A stretch of DNA of 16,683 nucleotides, taken from NCBI GenBank assembly GCA_016283605.1, contig JAEENF010000210.1, positions 1-16,683 of the forward strand. Reading direction: 5' to 3'. The notes beneath the pieces were generated by a model. The model was not told the DNA's origin, did no database searches, and saw only the letters and a list, made by a program, of their open reading frames with translations. Numbering within the stretch: position 1 is the stretch's first letter; the number at the start of each line of letters is the position of its first letter. Made by a program: the position numbers and the translations under genes. The stretch is from Prevotella sp. GTDB taxonomy: Bacteria > Bacteroidota > Bacteroidia > Bacteroidales > Bacteroidaceae. This document shows positions 5,649-11,842 of the stretch, piece by piece.

Positions 5649-7394
5649 TTATCTCCTCTGCACTTGCGCCATGACACGGAGGAAGTTGCCTCCCCAGATC
5701 TTCTGGATGTCGCGCTCGGAGTAGTTGCGGGCGAGGAGCTGACGGGTGAAGTTGATGAGCTCAGAGGAGTTGGCGAGACCGCGGACACCGCCGTCGCCAT
5801 CGAAGTCGGTACCCAGTCCCACATGATCAATACCCATCACCTTGATGGCATGCTCCAGATGAGCCATCACATCAAGAATCGTCGCCTCGCCTTCCTTACG
5901 CAGGAAACCTGAGTAGACGGTAATCTGCATGACACCGCCCTTCGAGGCAAGGGCCCGCATCTGATCGTCGGTGAGGTTACGGGGATGATCGCACAATGCC
6001 CTACAGCTACTATGACTGCATACGATTGGTGTCGTACTGAGTGCCAGAGCATCGTAGAAACTCTTCTCGGCAGCATGGCTCAGGTCGACCATGATTCCCA
6101 GACGGTTCATCTCGCGTACGACCTGTTCACCAAAACGGCTCAAGCCACCATGGGTATTACAACCACGCGCAGAGTCGCAGATATCATTGTCGCCATTATG
6201 ACAGAGCGTCATATAAACGATGCCGCGCTGTGCGAAATGCTGTAGGTTCTGTAACTGTCCGTTGAGTGCCAGACCGTTCTCTATGCCAAGCATGATCGAC
6301 TTCCTACCGTGACGCTTGTCTTCGTAAAGATCGCCAGGGGTACGGGCGATACTGATATACTGACGATTCTTCTCGACAATCTCCTCAATCTTGTCAAAGA
6401 TCAAATCAGCATATTCCACAGGACCAGGCACATCGAAATCTACCTTCGACGAGAATGTCTCACCAATCTTTGGCTGCGGCAGATAAGCTACCATAATCGT
6501 CGCATCCTGGCGGCCTTCGGTCATCTTGTGGAGATCGACAAGGATCTTCGGATCACGATGGTCAAAGCAGACATCCTGAGGAAAGAACATCGGCGTATCA
6601 CAGTGCGTATCGAGGGTGAGTACACGGTCGTGTACGCCATGGGCACTGCGGAAAGCCTTGGCCTCATCCACGAGCCAACGGAAAAGGGGAAGCCCCTCTT
6701 CGAAACACTCGGGATGCCACTGAACACCGATGATCGACTTATATTCGCTGCTCTCCATAGCCTCAACGATACCATCGGAAGATTTCGCCACGACACGGAA
6801 TTTATCACCGGCATCCTTCACGGCCTGGTGATGGAATGAATTCACCAACAGTTTTTCTTGCCCATATATATGATATAAGGTAGAATCCTCCAAAAGCTTC
6901 ACACTATGAGTGAGCTCACTACGGTCGGCATCCTGAGAATGCTTCACATTAGCATTGATAGTAATATCCTGGGCCACCTTACCCCCCAGTGCCGCTGCCA
7001 ATACCTGAATACCGCGACAGATGCCCAGAATAGGTATCTGACGGTTGTAGGCCAGACGGGTCAGAAGAAGTTCAGGCAGGTCGCGCTCCTGATTGATACC
7101 ACGAAGACGGGGAGATGGTTCCTCACCCACAAAAAGCGGGTTAAGGTCGCCGCCACCACTGAGAATCAATGCATCAATATGGCTAAGCGTGTTTACCAGC
7201 ACCTCCTTATCGGCCACAGGAGGAATAACCATAGGAACACCGCCAGCAGCCACAACAGACTTATAATACCCCTGCCCCAGCTTACACGACAAATCGTCGT
7301 AATTGCCGGTGATGCCGATGACAGGCTTACGCTCTGCCTCAGGGTAACAGGAATAGATGTCGTCGAGATAGGATTGTAAGTCGTATCTGCCCAT
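5649..7394 (-). CDS. Fusion of class I glutamine amidotransferase-type gamma-glutamyl hydrolase and M19 membrane dipeptidase
   Basis: This 581-residue protein has two complete enzyme domains and no signal peptide. Residues about 23-250 are a peptidase C26/PuuD-type hydrolase: KPVIGIT start, LILSGGGDLNP, nucleophile Cys126 in GICRGIQ, and WHPE with His227 and Glu229. Residues about 255-580 are an M19 (renal dipeptidase-like) metalloenzyme: HCDTP with His264 and Asp266, ENG with Glu372, LSH with His440, SHSSCRALCDHPRN with His461, and GTDFDG with Asp530. All expected metal and catalytic residues are present. Members of the first family cleave gamma-glutamyl amide bonds; the second cleaves dipeptides such as Cys-Gly. 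Sequential breakdown of a gamma-glutamyl peptide is a reasonable inference, but the substrate is unknown. The gene starts 6 nt after the lrp-like gene and precedes the glutaminyl-cyclase-like gene. Confidence 0.9.
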   Translation of the reverse strand: MGRYDLQSYLDDIYSCYPEAERKPVIGITGNYDDLSCKLGQGYYKSVVAAGGVPMVIPPVADKEVLVNTLSHIDALILSGGGDLNPLFVGEEPSPRLRGINQERDLPELLLTRLAYNRQIPILGICRGIQVLAAALGGKVAQDITINANVKHSQDADRSELTHSVKLLEDSTLYHIYGQEKLLVNSFHHQAVKDAGDKFRVVAKSSDGIVEAMESSEYKSIIGVQWHPECFEEGLPLFRWLVDEAKAFRSAHGVHDRVLTLDTHCDTPMFFPQDVCFDHRDPKILVDLHKMTEGRQDATIMVAYLPQPKIGETFSSKVDFDVPGPVEYADLIFDKIEEIVEKNRQYISIARTPGDLYEDKRHGRKSIMLGIENGLALNGQLQNLQHFAQRGIVYMTLCHNGDNDICDSARGCNTHGGLSRFGEQVVREMNRLGIMVDLSHAAEKSFYDALALSTTPIVCSHSSCRALCDHPRNLTDDQMRALASKGGVMQITVYSGFLRKEGEATILDVMAHLEHAIKVMGIDHVGLGTDFDGDGGVRGLANSSELINFTRQLLARNYSERDIQKIWGGNFLRVMAQVQRR

Positions 7395-7400
7395 AACGCC

Positions 7401-7868
7401 CTACTCTTCTTCGGGTTTCACAGAAATCTCGCGTTTGATGCTCTGCTCCAGCGAGATCAGTGTCTCTGTGGCCACAACACCAGGGATGCCCTGCAATTGT
7501 CCGTTCAGCAGGTCCATCAGCTGTTCGTTGTCGCGGGCATAAAGTTTCACGAGCATCGTGTAAGGACCCGTTGTGAAGTGACACTCCACAATTTCAGGGA
7601 TATGACGCAGACGCTCTACCACATCCTTGTACATCGAACCCTTTTCGAGGTTGATACCCACATAGGTACAGGTTGAATAACCCAGACTCTTGGGATTAAC
7701 ATCGAAACCACTGCCAGTGATGACGTTGGCCTCAATGAGATGTTGCACACGTTGGTGGATGGCAGCACGAGAGACATTACACTCTTCGGCTACATCCTTG
7801 AAAGGGATACGGGCATTCTTCGACAAGATGCTCAAAATCTTTTTGTCAAGACGGTCAATTTTCTCCAT
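7401..7868 (-). CDS. Lrp/AsnC family transcriptional regulator
   Basis: The 155-residue protein has the standard Lrp/AsnC layout. An N-terminal helix-turn-helix covers residues 1-60, with LDKKILSILSKNARIPFKDV, AEECNVSRAAIHQRVQHLIE and then VITGSGFDVNP. A C-terminal RAM ligand-binding/oligomerisation domain covers about 65-145, with CTYVGINLEKG, VECHFTTGPYTMLVKLYARD and GVVATETLISLEQSIKR. Proteins of this family sense amino acids or related small molecules and often control adjacent metabolic genes. It is the first gene of the operon with the hydrolase/dipeptidase fusion (6-nt gap), so it probably regulates its own operon in response to an amino acid, perhaps a product of that peptidase. Promoter at 7898-7928. 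Confidence 0.92.
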   Translation of the reverse strand: MEKIDRLDKKILSILSKNARIPFKDVAEECNVSRAAIHQRVQHLIEANVITGSGFDVNPKSLGYSTCTYVGINLEKGSMYKDVVERLRHIPEIVECHFTTGPYTMLVKLYARDNEQLMDLLNGQLQGIPGVVATETLISLEQSIKREISVKPEEE

Positions 7869-7897
7869 TATTATATTAAATAGTTACAATTTGTCAG

Positions 7898-7928
7898 CAA
7901 AAGTAATCAATTTAATTGAATAATGCAA
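7898..7928 (-). promoter_or_regulatory. Bacteroidetes-type promoter for the lrp-like operon
   Basis: On the minus strand TTG (7926-7928), a 20-nt spacer and TACTTTTG (7898-7905) match the TTTG/TAnnTTTG pattern. It sits just beyond the FKBP terminator. The intervening stretch contains the AT-rich ATTCAATTAAATTGAT, an imperfect palindrome that could bind an Lrp-type protein. Confidence 0.7.
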
Positions 7929-7937
7929 CTTTTTGAC

Positions 7938-7978
7938 CGAAAAAATACAAAAAAGTGTGCCACTTTCGTGACACACTT
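7938..7978 (-). terminator. Intrinsic terminator of the FKBP operon
   Basis: On the minus strand AAGTGTGTCAC (7968-7978), a GAAA loop and GTGGCACACTT (7953-7963) form an 11-bp stem with one G-T pair. A T-rich run follows (TTTTTTGTATTTTTT, overlapping the stem end). It starts three bases after the stop codon of the last FKBP gene. Confidence 0.9.
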
Positions 7979-7980
7979 GA

Positions 7981-8961
7981 TTATTTCTTAGATTTCTTGG
8001 TCGTTTTCGACTTTTTATCTGCTGTTTCAGTCTGTTGGGGCTCTTCCACCTTAGGCTTGTCGATACCTACGAGCTCTACATCAAAGACCAAAGCACTGTA
8101 AGGCTTGATTTCGCCCATGTCACGATCGCCATAAGCAAGCTCATAAGGAATAAAGAGTTGCCACTTCGAACCTACTGGCATCATCGTCAGCGCCTCCGTC
8201 CAACCCTTAATGACCTGGTCAGGACGGAACTCTGCAGGTTTGTCACCATGCTTGGAAGAACCATCGAATACCTTACCATCAACGAGACGGCCTTCATAAA
8301 GTACCTGAACCTTCTCCGTCTTCTGGGGAATATCGCCTGTACCCTGCACAAGGACCTTATACTGGAGTCCACTGGGGAGTACGACGACACCTTCCTTCTT
8401 GGCGTTCTCTTCGAGGAACTTGCGACCGGCATCGCGGTTAGGGCCATAGAGTTTCTCTTCCTTAGCAGCCTTGTTATACTCCTGCTTCGTACGGAAGAAC
8501 TTTTCTGCATCAGTCTGCTTAAAGACAGAGGAATCCTTTGACAATGCATCGGTAAAACCACGGTACAAGAGATTTGTCACGATGGTGTCAGGGGTATCCG
8601 TAAACTCCTTCAGCATACCAGGAAGCATACGGTCGCGTACCTGAGCGGCAATGTCGAGACCAGCGAAATAAGCTTTCTTCTTGGCATCGCCACCAGCATT
8701 AATGGCTTCCTGAAAGCCCTTCACAAATTCAGCCATATAGGTGGTATCTACACCCTGCTGCTGTACGAGGAAAGGAATCAGGCCATTGGTGATAGCCATA
8801 CCTGCGGCATAGCTTACGGAGTCGCAGCTGTTATTGAGCTGTACGGGCTGTACAACAGGTTCAGCAGGCTGCTTGGCTACCTTCTTTTTACTAGCAGCAT
8901 CGGCCGTATACAAAGAGGCACTCGCCACCAGGGCGAGTGCCATAAGAATGATTTTCTTCAT
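7981..8961 (-). CDS. Secreted FKBP-type peptidyl-prolyl cis-trans isomerase
   Basis: This 326-residue protein has a Sec signal peptide (MKKIILMALALVASASLYTADA, probable cleavage near residue 22). The N-terminal FKBP_N helical dimerisation region covers about 45-175 (SCDSVSYAAGMAITNGL, MAEFVKGFQEAIN). A linker GRKFLEENAKKEGV leads to the FKBP catalytic domain at about 198-305 (LPSGLQYKV, LYEGRLVDGKVFDGS, VIKGWTEAL, FIPYELAYG, ALVFDVELVGI). The aromatic pocket residues, including the Trp of VIKGW, are retained. The C-terminus is a lysine-rich tail (KKSKTTKKSKK). The predicted role is periplasmic prolyl isomerisation and chaperoning. Its ATG overlaps the upstream stop by one base (TAATG), giving tight coupling with the lipoprotein paralogue. 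It is last in the operon, directly before the terminator. Confidence 0.93.
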   Translation of the reverse strand: MKKIILMALALVASASLYTADAASKKKVAKQPAEPVVQPVQLNNSCDSVSYAAGMAITNGLIPFLVQQQGVDTTYMAEFVKGFQEAINAGGDAKKKAYFAGLDIAAQVRDRMLPGMLKEFTDTPDTIVTNLLYRGFTDALSKDSSVFKQTDAEKFFRTKQEYNKAAKEEKLYGPNRDAGRKFLEENAKKEGVVVLPSGLQYKVLVQGTGDIPQKTEKVQVLYEGRLVDGKVFDGSSKHGDKPAEFRPDQVIKGWTEALTMMPVGSKWQLFIPYELAYGDRDMGEIKPYSALVFDVELVGIDKPKVEEPQQTETADKKSKTTKKSKK

Positions 8962-9839
8962 TACTTCTTAGGATTTACCTCGAGGAGTTCGATTTTGAAG
9001 ATCAGGCAAGAGAAAGGCTTGATATCGCCCTGCTCACGCTCACCGTAAGCGAGATCCTGAGGAATGTAAACCTCCCAAACAGAACCTGCAGGCATGTGTA
9101 CCATAGCGTCAGTCCAACCCTTGATGGTCTGGTTACAACGCAGGTTAATAGGCTCGCCACGCTTGTAGCTGCTGTCGAACACATTACCATCGATGGTCTT
9201 ACCCTCGTAGTTAACCTTCACCAGTGAAGTGTCAGAAGGAATGGCACCTGTACCCTCCTTAATGACCTTGTACTGTACACCGCTAGGCAGAGTCTTCACA
9301 CCCTCTTTCTTGGCGTTGGCAGCGAGGAACTTCTCACCAGCCTCCTTGTTAGGACCATAGGTCTTCTCCATCTCACGGGTCTTGATAGCCTGCATCATAG
9401 TCTGGGCAACGACCTGAGCAGAGTCAACGGTCATCAGACCACCCTTACCGGTAGTACCGCTCACGAAACCAGCCATGAAGTTCTTCATAGAGATGGTCTT
9501 TGTAGAGTCGTCACCAAAGATCTGGTGGTTGATACCCTTCATCATCTGGTTAGCAATCTGCTGACCAATCTGAATACCAGCATAGTAAGCGGCCTGTTTC
9601 TTGTTGTCACCAGCATTGGCGCCCTCATTCAGACCTTTGATAAAATCGCTCATATAAGCGGTATCCACACCCAGAGAACCTACGAGATACTCCTTCAGAC
9701 CTGTGGTCTGTGCCATACCGATAGCATAGCTCAGTGTGTCAACATCACTCTTCAGGTTTGCCTTTGGAGTAGAATTGCCGCAACCTGTCAGAGTAGCGGC
9801 TGCAATAGCCATAACGGCTACAAACATTACTTTTTTCAT
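8961..9839 (-). CDS. FKBP-type peptidyl-prolyl cis-trans isomerase, lipoprotein
   Basis: This 292-residue paralogue begins with a lipoprotein signal (MKKVMFVAVMAIAAATLTGC, lipidated Cys20). There is no acidic surface-export signal directly after the cysteine, so a periplasm-facing location is more likely than the cell surface (inference). It has the FKBP_N helices (DTLSYAIGMAQTTGL, MSDFIKGLNEGANAG), the linker GEKFLAANAKKEGV, and an FKBP domain from about 185 (LPSGVQYKV, NYEGKTIDGNVFDSS, TIKGWTDAM, YIPQDLAYG, LIFKIELLEV). The loop after AYG (EREQGDIKPFSC) has the same short form as in the downstream paralogue, so these two are probably the closest relatives. The gene follows the cytosolic FKBP gene by 43 nt, with no promoter recognised between them. 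Confidence 0.93.
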   Translation of the reverse strand: MKKVMFVAVMAIAAATLTGCGNSTPKANLKSDVDTLSYAIGMAQTTGLKEYLVGSLGVDTAYMSDFIKGLNEGANAGDNKKQAAYYAGIQIGQQIANQMMKGINHQIFGDDSTKTISMKNFMAGFVSGTTGKGGLMTVDSAQVVAQTMMQAIKTREMEKTYGPNKEAGEKFLAANAKKEGVKTLPSGVQYKVIKEGTGAIPSDTSLVKVNYEGKTIDGNVFDSSYKRGEPINLRCNQTIKGWTDAMVHMPAGSVWEVYIPQDLAYGEREQGDIKPFSCLIFKIELLEVNPKK

Positions 9840-9882
9840 TGCTTTTACTTTTTTATTTATGCGTATTACGTTAATATCTTTT

Positions 9883-10488
9883 TTATACGACCTGAATCAG
9901 TTCAACGTCGAAGATCAGTGCTGCGAAAGGAGGAATGCTGGCTCCTGCGCCACCCTCACCATAGGCCAGACGGTATGGAATGAAGAAACGGTACTTGGCA
10001 CCCTCCTGCATCAACTGCAGACCTTCTGTCCATCCTGCGATGACCTGCTGCAGAGGGAATGTAGCAGGCTCTCCACGCTGGATGCTGCTATCAAAGACCG
10101 TGCCATCAATAAGAAAACCCTCATAATGACACATCACGGTGTCCTTTGCCGTAGGCTTCTTACCGTTGCCTTCCTTCAGTACCTGATACTGCAGACCACT
10201 GGGAAGAGTAATTACACCCTCCTTCTTGGCGTTCTCGGCCAGATATTTTTCACCAGCTTCCTTATGTACCTTACCCTGTGAGGCACGCTCAGCATTCATC
10301 TTCTCTTCCTGTTTACGGAAATAATCCTGTACGATGGTCTGGGCATCACGGTGTGACACCTTCAATTCGTTGCCGGCAATCACGTCCTTGATAGCTGCGG
10401 CAAAATCATCGATATTCAAGTCTTTCGCACCCATCTGAGCTAACTGTTGTCCGATGCCCAAACCCAGTGCGTAACTAACTTTATCCAT
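9883..10488 (-). CDS. FKBP-type peptidyl-prolyl cis-trans isomerase, cytosolic (FklB-like)
   Basis: The 201-residue protein has no signal peptide. It comprises FKBP_N helices (MDKVSYALGLGIGQQLA, DDFAAAIKDVIAG), the linker GEKYLAENAKKEGV and a complete FKBP domain (LPSGLQYQV, HYEGFLIDGTVFDSS, VIAGWTEGL, FIPYRLAYGEGGAG, LIFDVELIQVV). It is close to the size of E. coli FklB (about 206 residues) and keeps the canonical AYGEGGAGASIPP flap that the two exported paralogues lack. It is the first of three tandem FKBP genes and is transcribed from the promoter at 10533-10562. The predicted role is cytoplasmic prolyl isomerisation. The start is supported by alignment of the MDKVSYALG N-terminus with FklB-type proteins and by the purine-rich GAGAAAG just upstream. 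Confidence 0.92.
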   Translation of the reverse strand: MDKVSYALGLGIGQQLAQMGAKDLNIDDFAAAIKDVIAGNELKVSHRDAQTIVQDYFRKQEEKMNAERASQGKVHKEAGEKYLAENAKKEGVITLPSGLQYQVLKEGNGKKPTAKDTVMCHYEGFLIDGTVFDSSIQRGEPATFPLQQVIAGWTEGLQLMQEGAKYRFFIPYRLAYGEGGAGASIPPFAALIFDVELIQVV

Positions 10489-10532
10489 TCTTTCTCTATA
10501 TTAATAATGTGTAACTCTCAAAAATTCGGCTG

Positions 10533-10562
10533 CAAAGGTACAATAAAAAAGTGAAAAGCAAA
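10533..10562 (-). promoter_or_regulatory. Promoter for the FKBP operon
   Basis: On the minus strand TACCTTTG (10533-10540) matches the -7 consensus. TTTG at 10559-10562 lies 18 nt upstream, slightly short of the usual 19-21. The leader to ATG 10488 is about 35-40 nt. Confidence 0.65.
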
Positions 10563-10578
10563 GAGTGAATAGAGAAAA
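10551..10578. repeat. Four-unit heptamer array in a divergent promoter region
   Basis: The units are GTGAAAA, GCAAAGA, GTGAATA and GAGAAAA, followed directly by ATTTGCTG. The array at 16178-16205 has the same four-unit length, the same flank and the same position next to a leftward CAAAGGTACAATA promoter end. Confidence 0.7.
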
Positions 10579-10647
10579 ATTTGCTGCAGTCATATTTTTT
10601 TTTCATTTTTTAATCCTTTATTTCTTCAATTTCTTATTTTTTATCTG

Positions 10648-10655
10648 TATCTTTG
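10648..10655 (+). promoter_or_regulatory. -7 box for the sir2-sufE-nrdDG genes
   Basis: TATCTTTG followed by CATCGC matches the Bacteroidetes -7 element. It is preceded by a long T-rich tract (10590-10645) without an exact -33 TTTG at the right spacing. The leader to ATG 10679 is roughly 17-20 nt. Confidence 0.7.
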
Positions 10656-10678
10656 CATCGCAATTAACTGAATAGCTT

Positions 10679-11371
10679 ATGAAAAAGATCGTAGTATTGA
10701 CAGGTGCAGGCATGTCTGTGGAGAGTGGACTGAAGACTTTCCGCGATGCTGACGGCCTTTGGGAGAACTATCCTGTACAGAAGGTGGCCACACACGAAGG
10801 CTGGGAAGCAGATCCCACGCTCGTCACCAACTTTTATAACATGCTCCGCAAGAAATGTTGGAATGTGAAGCCCAACGAGGGGCACAAACTCGTAGCAAAA
10901 CTCGAAGAACAATATGATGTAACTGTCGTCACGCAAAATGTCGATAACCTTCATGAGATGGCAGGCTCTTCGAAAGTCATCCATCTGCACGGAGAACTGA
11001 TGAAGGTCTGTTCCAGTCGTGATGTCGACGACCCCCGTTACCAGCAGACGCTCACACCCGAGAACTGTGAGATAGAACCTGGCACGAAGGCTGGCGATGG
11101 ATCATTACTGCGGCCGTTCATTGTATTCTTCGGCGAGGCAGTGCCCAATATCACCATTGCCGCAGAAGAAGTGCAGGAGGCTGATATCCTGATTATCATC
11201 GGCACCTCGCTCGTGGTTTATCCTGCTGCAGGACTCCTGCACTATGCACGTCCCGACGTTCCTGTATACCTCATCGATCCCAATCCCGTTTCTGCAGGCG
11301 GAAGGGTTCAGCAAATTCAAAAAGGAGCCTCCGAGGGCATGAAGGAACTGACAGCCATTCTCATGAAATAA
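10679..11371 (+). CDS. Sir2 family NAD-dependent protein deacylase (zinc-less Bacteroidetes type)
   Basis: This 230-residue sirtuin has the NAD-binding GAGMSVESGLKTFRD motif (residues 9-23), TQNVDNLHE (85-93), catalytic His104 in HLHGE, and the closing IIGTSLVVYPAAGL and YLIDPNP motifs. The four-cysteine zinc module is absent: only Cys111 and Cys120 lie in that region, as in other short Bacteroidetes sirtuins. In class III enzymes such as E. coli CobB a Y-x-x-R pair binds acyl-lysine carboxylates. Here Tyr53 is kept but the +3 position is Leu56, with Arg57 one residue later, so desuccinylase activity is uncertain. The predicted role is lysine deacylation consuming NAD. It leads a group with sufE (14-nt gap) and nrdDG. 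Confidence 0.9.
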   Translation: MKKIVVLTGAGMSVESGLKTFRDADGLWENYPVQKVATHEGWEADPTLVTNFYNMLRKKCWNVKPNEGHKLVAKLEEQYDVTVVTQNVDNLHEMAGSSKVIHLHGELMKVCSSRDVDDPRYQQTLTPENCEIEPGTKAGDGSLLRPFIVFFGEAVPNITIAAEEVQEADILIIIGTSLVVYPAAGLLHYARPDVPVYLIDPNPVSAGGRVQQIQKGASEGMKELTAILMK

Positions 11372-11385
11372 CAAACAGAAGAACA

Positions 11386-11817
11386 ATGACTATCAACGAG
11401 ATACAAGACGAGATTATCGAGGAATTCAGTGCTTTTGACGACTGGATGGATAAGTACCAGTTGCTTATCGATCTCGGTAACGAACAGGAGTCCCTTGAGG
11501 AGCAATTCAAGACCGAGAAAAACCTTATTGATGGCTGTCAGAGTCGGGTATGGTTAGTTGCTGATTACACACCTGAAAGTGGTGTAATTCACTTCCGTGC
11601 GGAGAGTGATGCGCTCATCGTAAAGGGTATCGTAGCCCTGTTGATAAGAGTACTGTCTGACCATACGCCGCAGGAAATCCTCGATGCCGATCTTTATTTC
11701 ATTGAACGGATCGGTTTGAAGGAGCATCTTTCGCCAACCCGTTCCAACGGTCTGTTAGCAATGGTCAAGCAAATGCGCCTCTATGCCCTCGCTTTCAACG
11801 CTAAAAGCCAAAATTAA
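11386..11817 (+). CDS. sufE: SufE family cysteine desulfurase sulfur acceptor
   Basis: The 143-residue protein is a full-length SufE. It has an N-terminal helix IQDEIIEEFSAFDDWMDKYQLLIDLG, then the acceptor loop LIDGCQSRVWL with Cys51, the residue that receives persulfide from SufS. These are followed by IHFRAESDALIVKGIVALLI and the C-terminal LKEHLSPTRSNGLLAMVKQM helix typical of the family. It would pass sulfur to Fe-S cluster assembly in the cytosol. The gene sits 14 nt after sir2 and 25 nt before nrdD; a link to supplying the Fe-S cluster of NrdG is plausible, but the neighbourhood alone does not prove it. No separate promoter was recognised. Confidence 0.93.
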   Translation: MTINEIQDEIIEEFSAFDDWMDKYQLLIDLGNEQESLEEQFKTEKNLIDGCQSRVWLVADYTPESGVIHFRAESDALIVKGIVALLIRVLSDHTPQEILDADLYFIERIGLKEHLSPTRSNGLLAMVKQMRLYALAFNAKSQN

Positions 11818-11842
11818 TCACAAGTTCTAATTTTATTAATAA

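Noticed and set aside
6309..7379. Two plus-strand open frames of 176 and 157 codons
   Set aside because: Both are antisense to the hydrolase/dipeptidase fusion, whose active-site residues fall in the same DNA.
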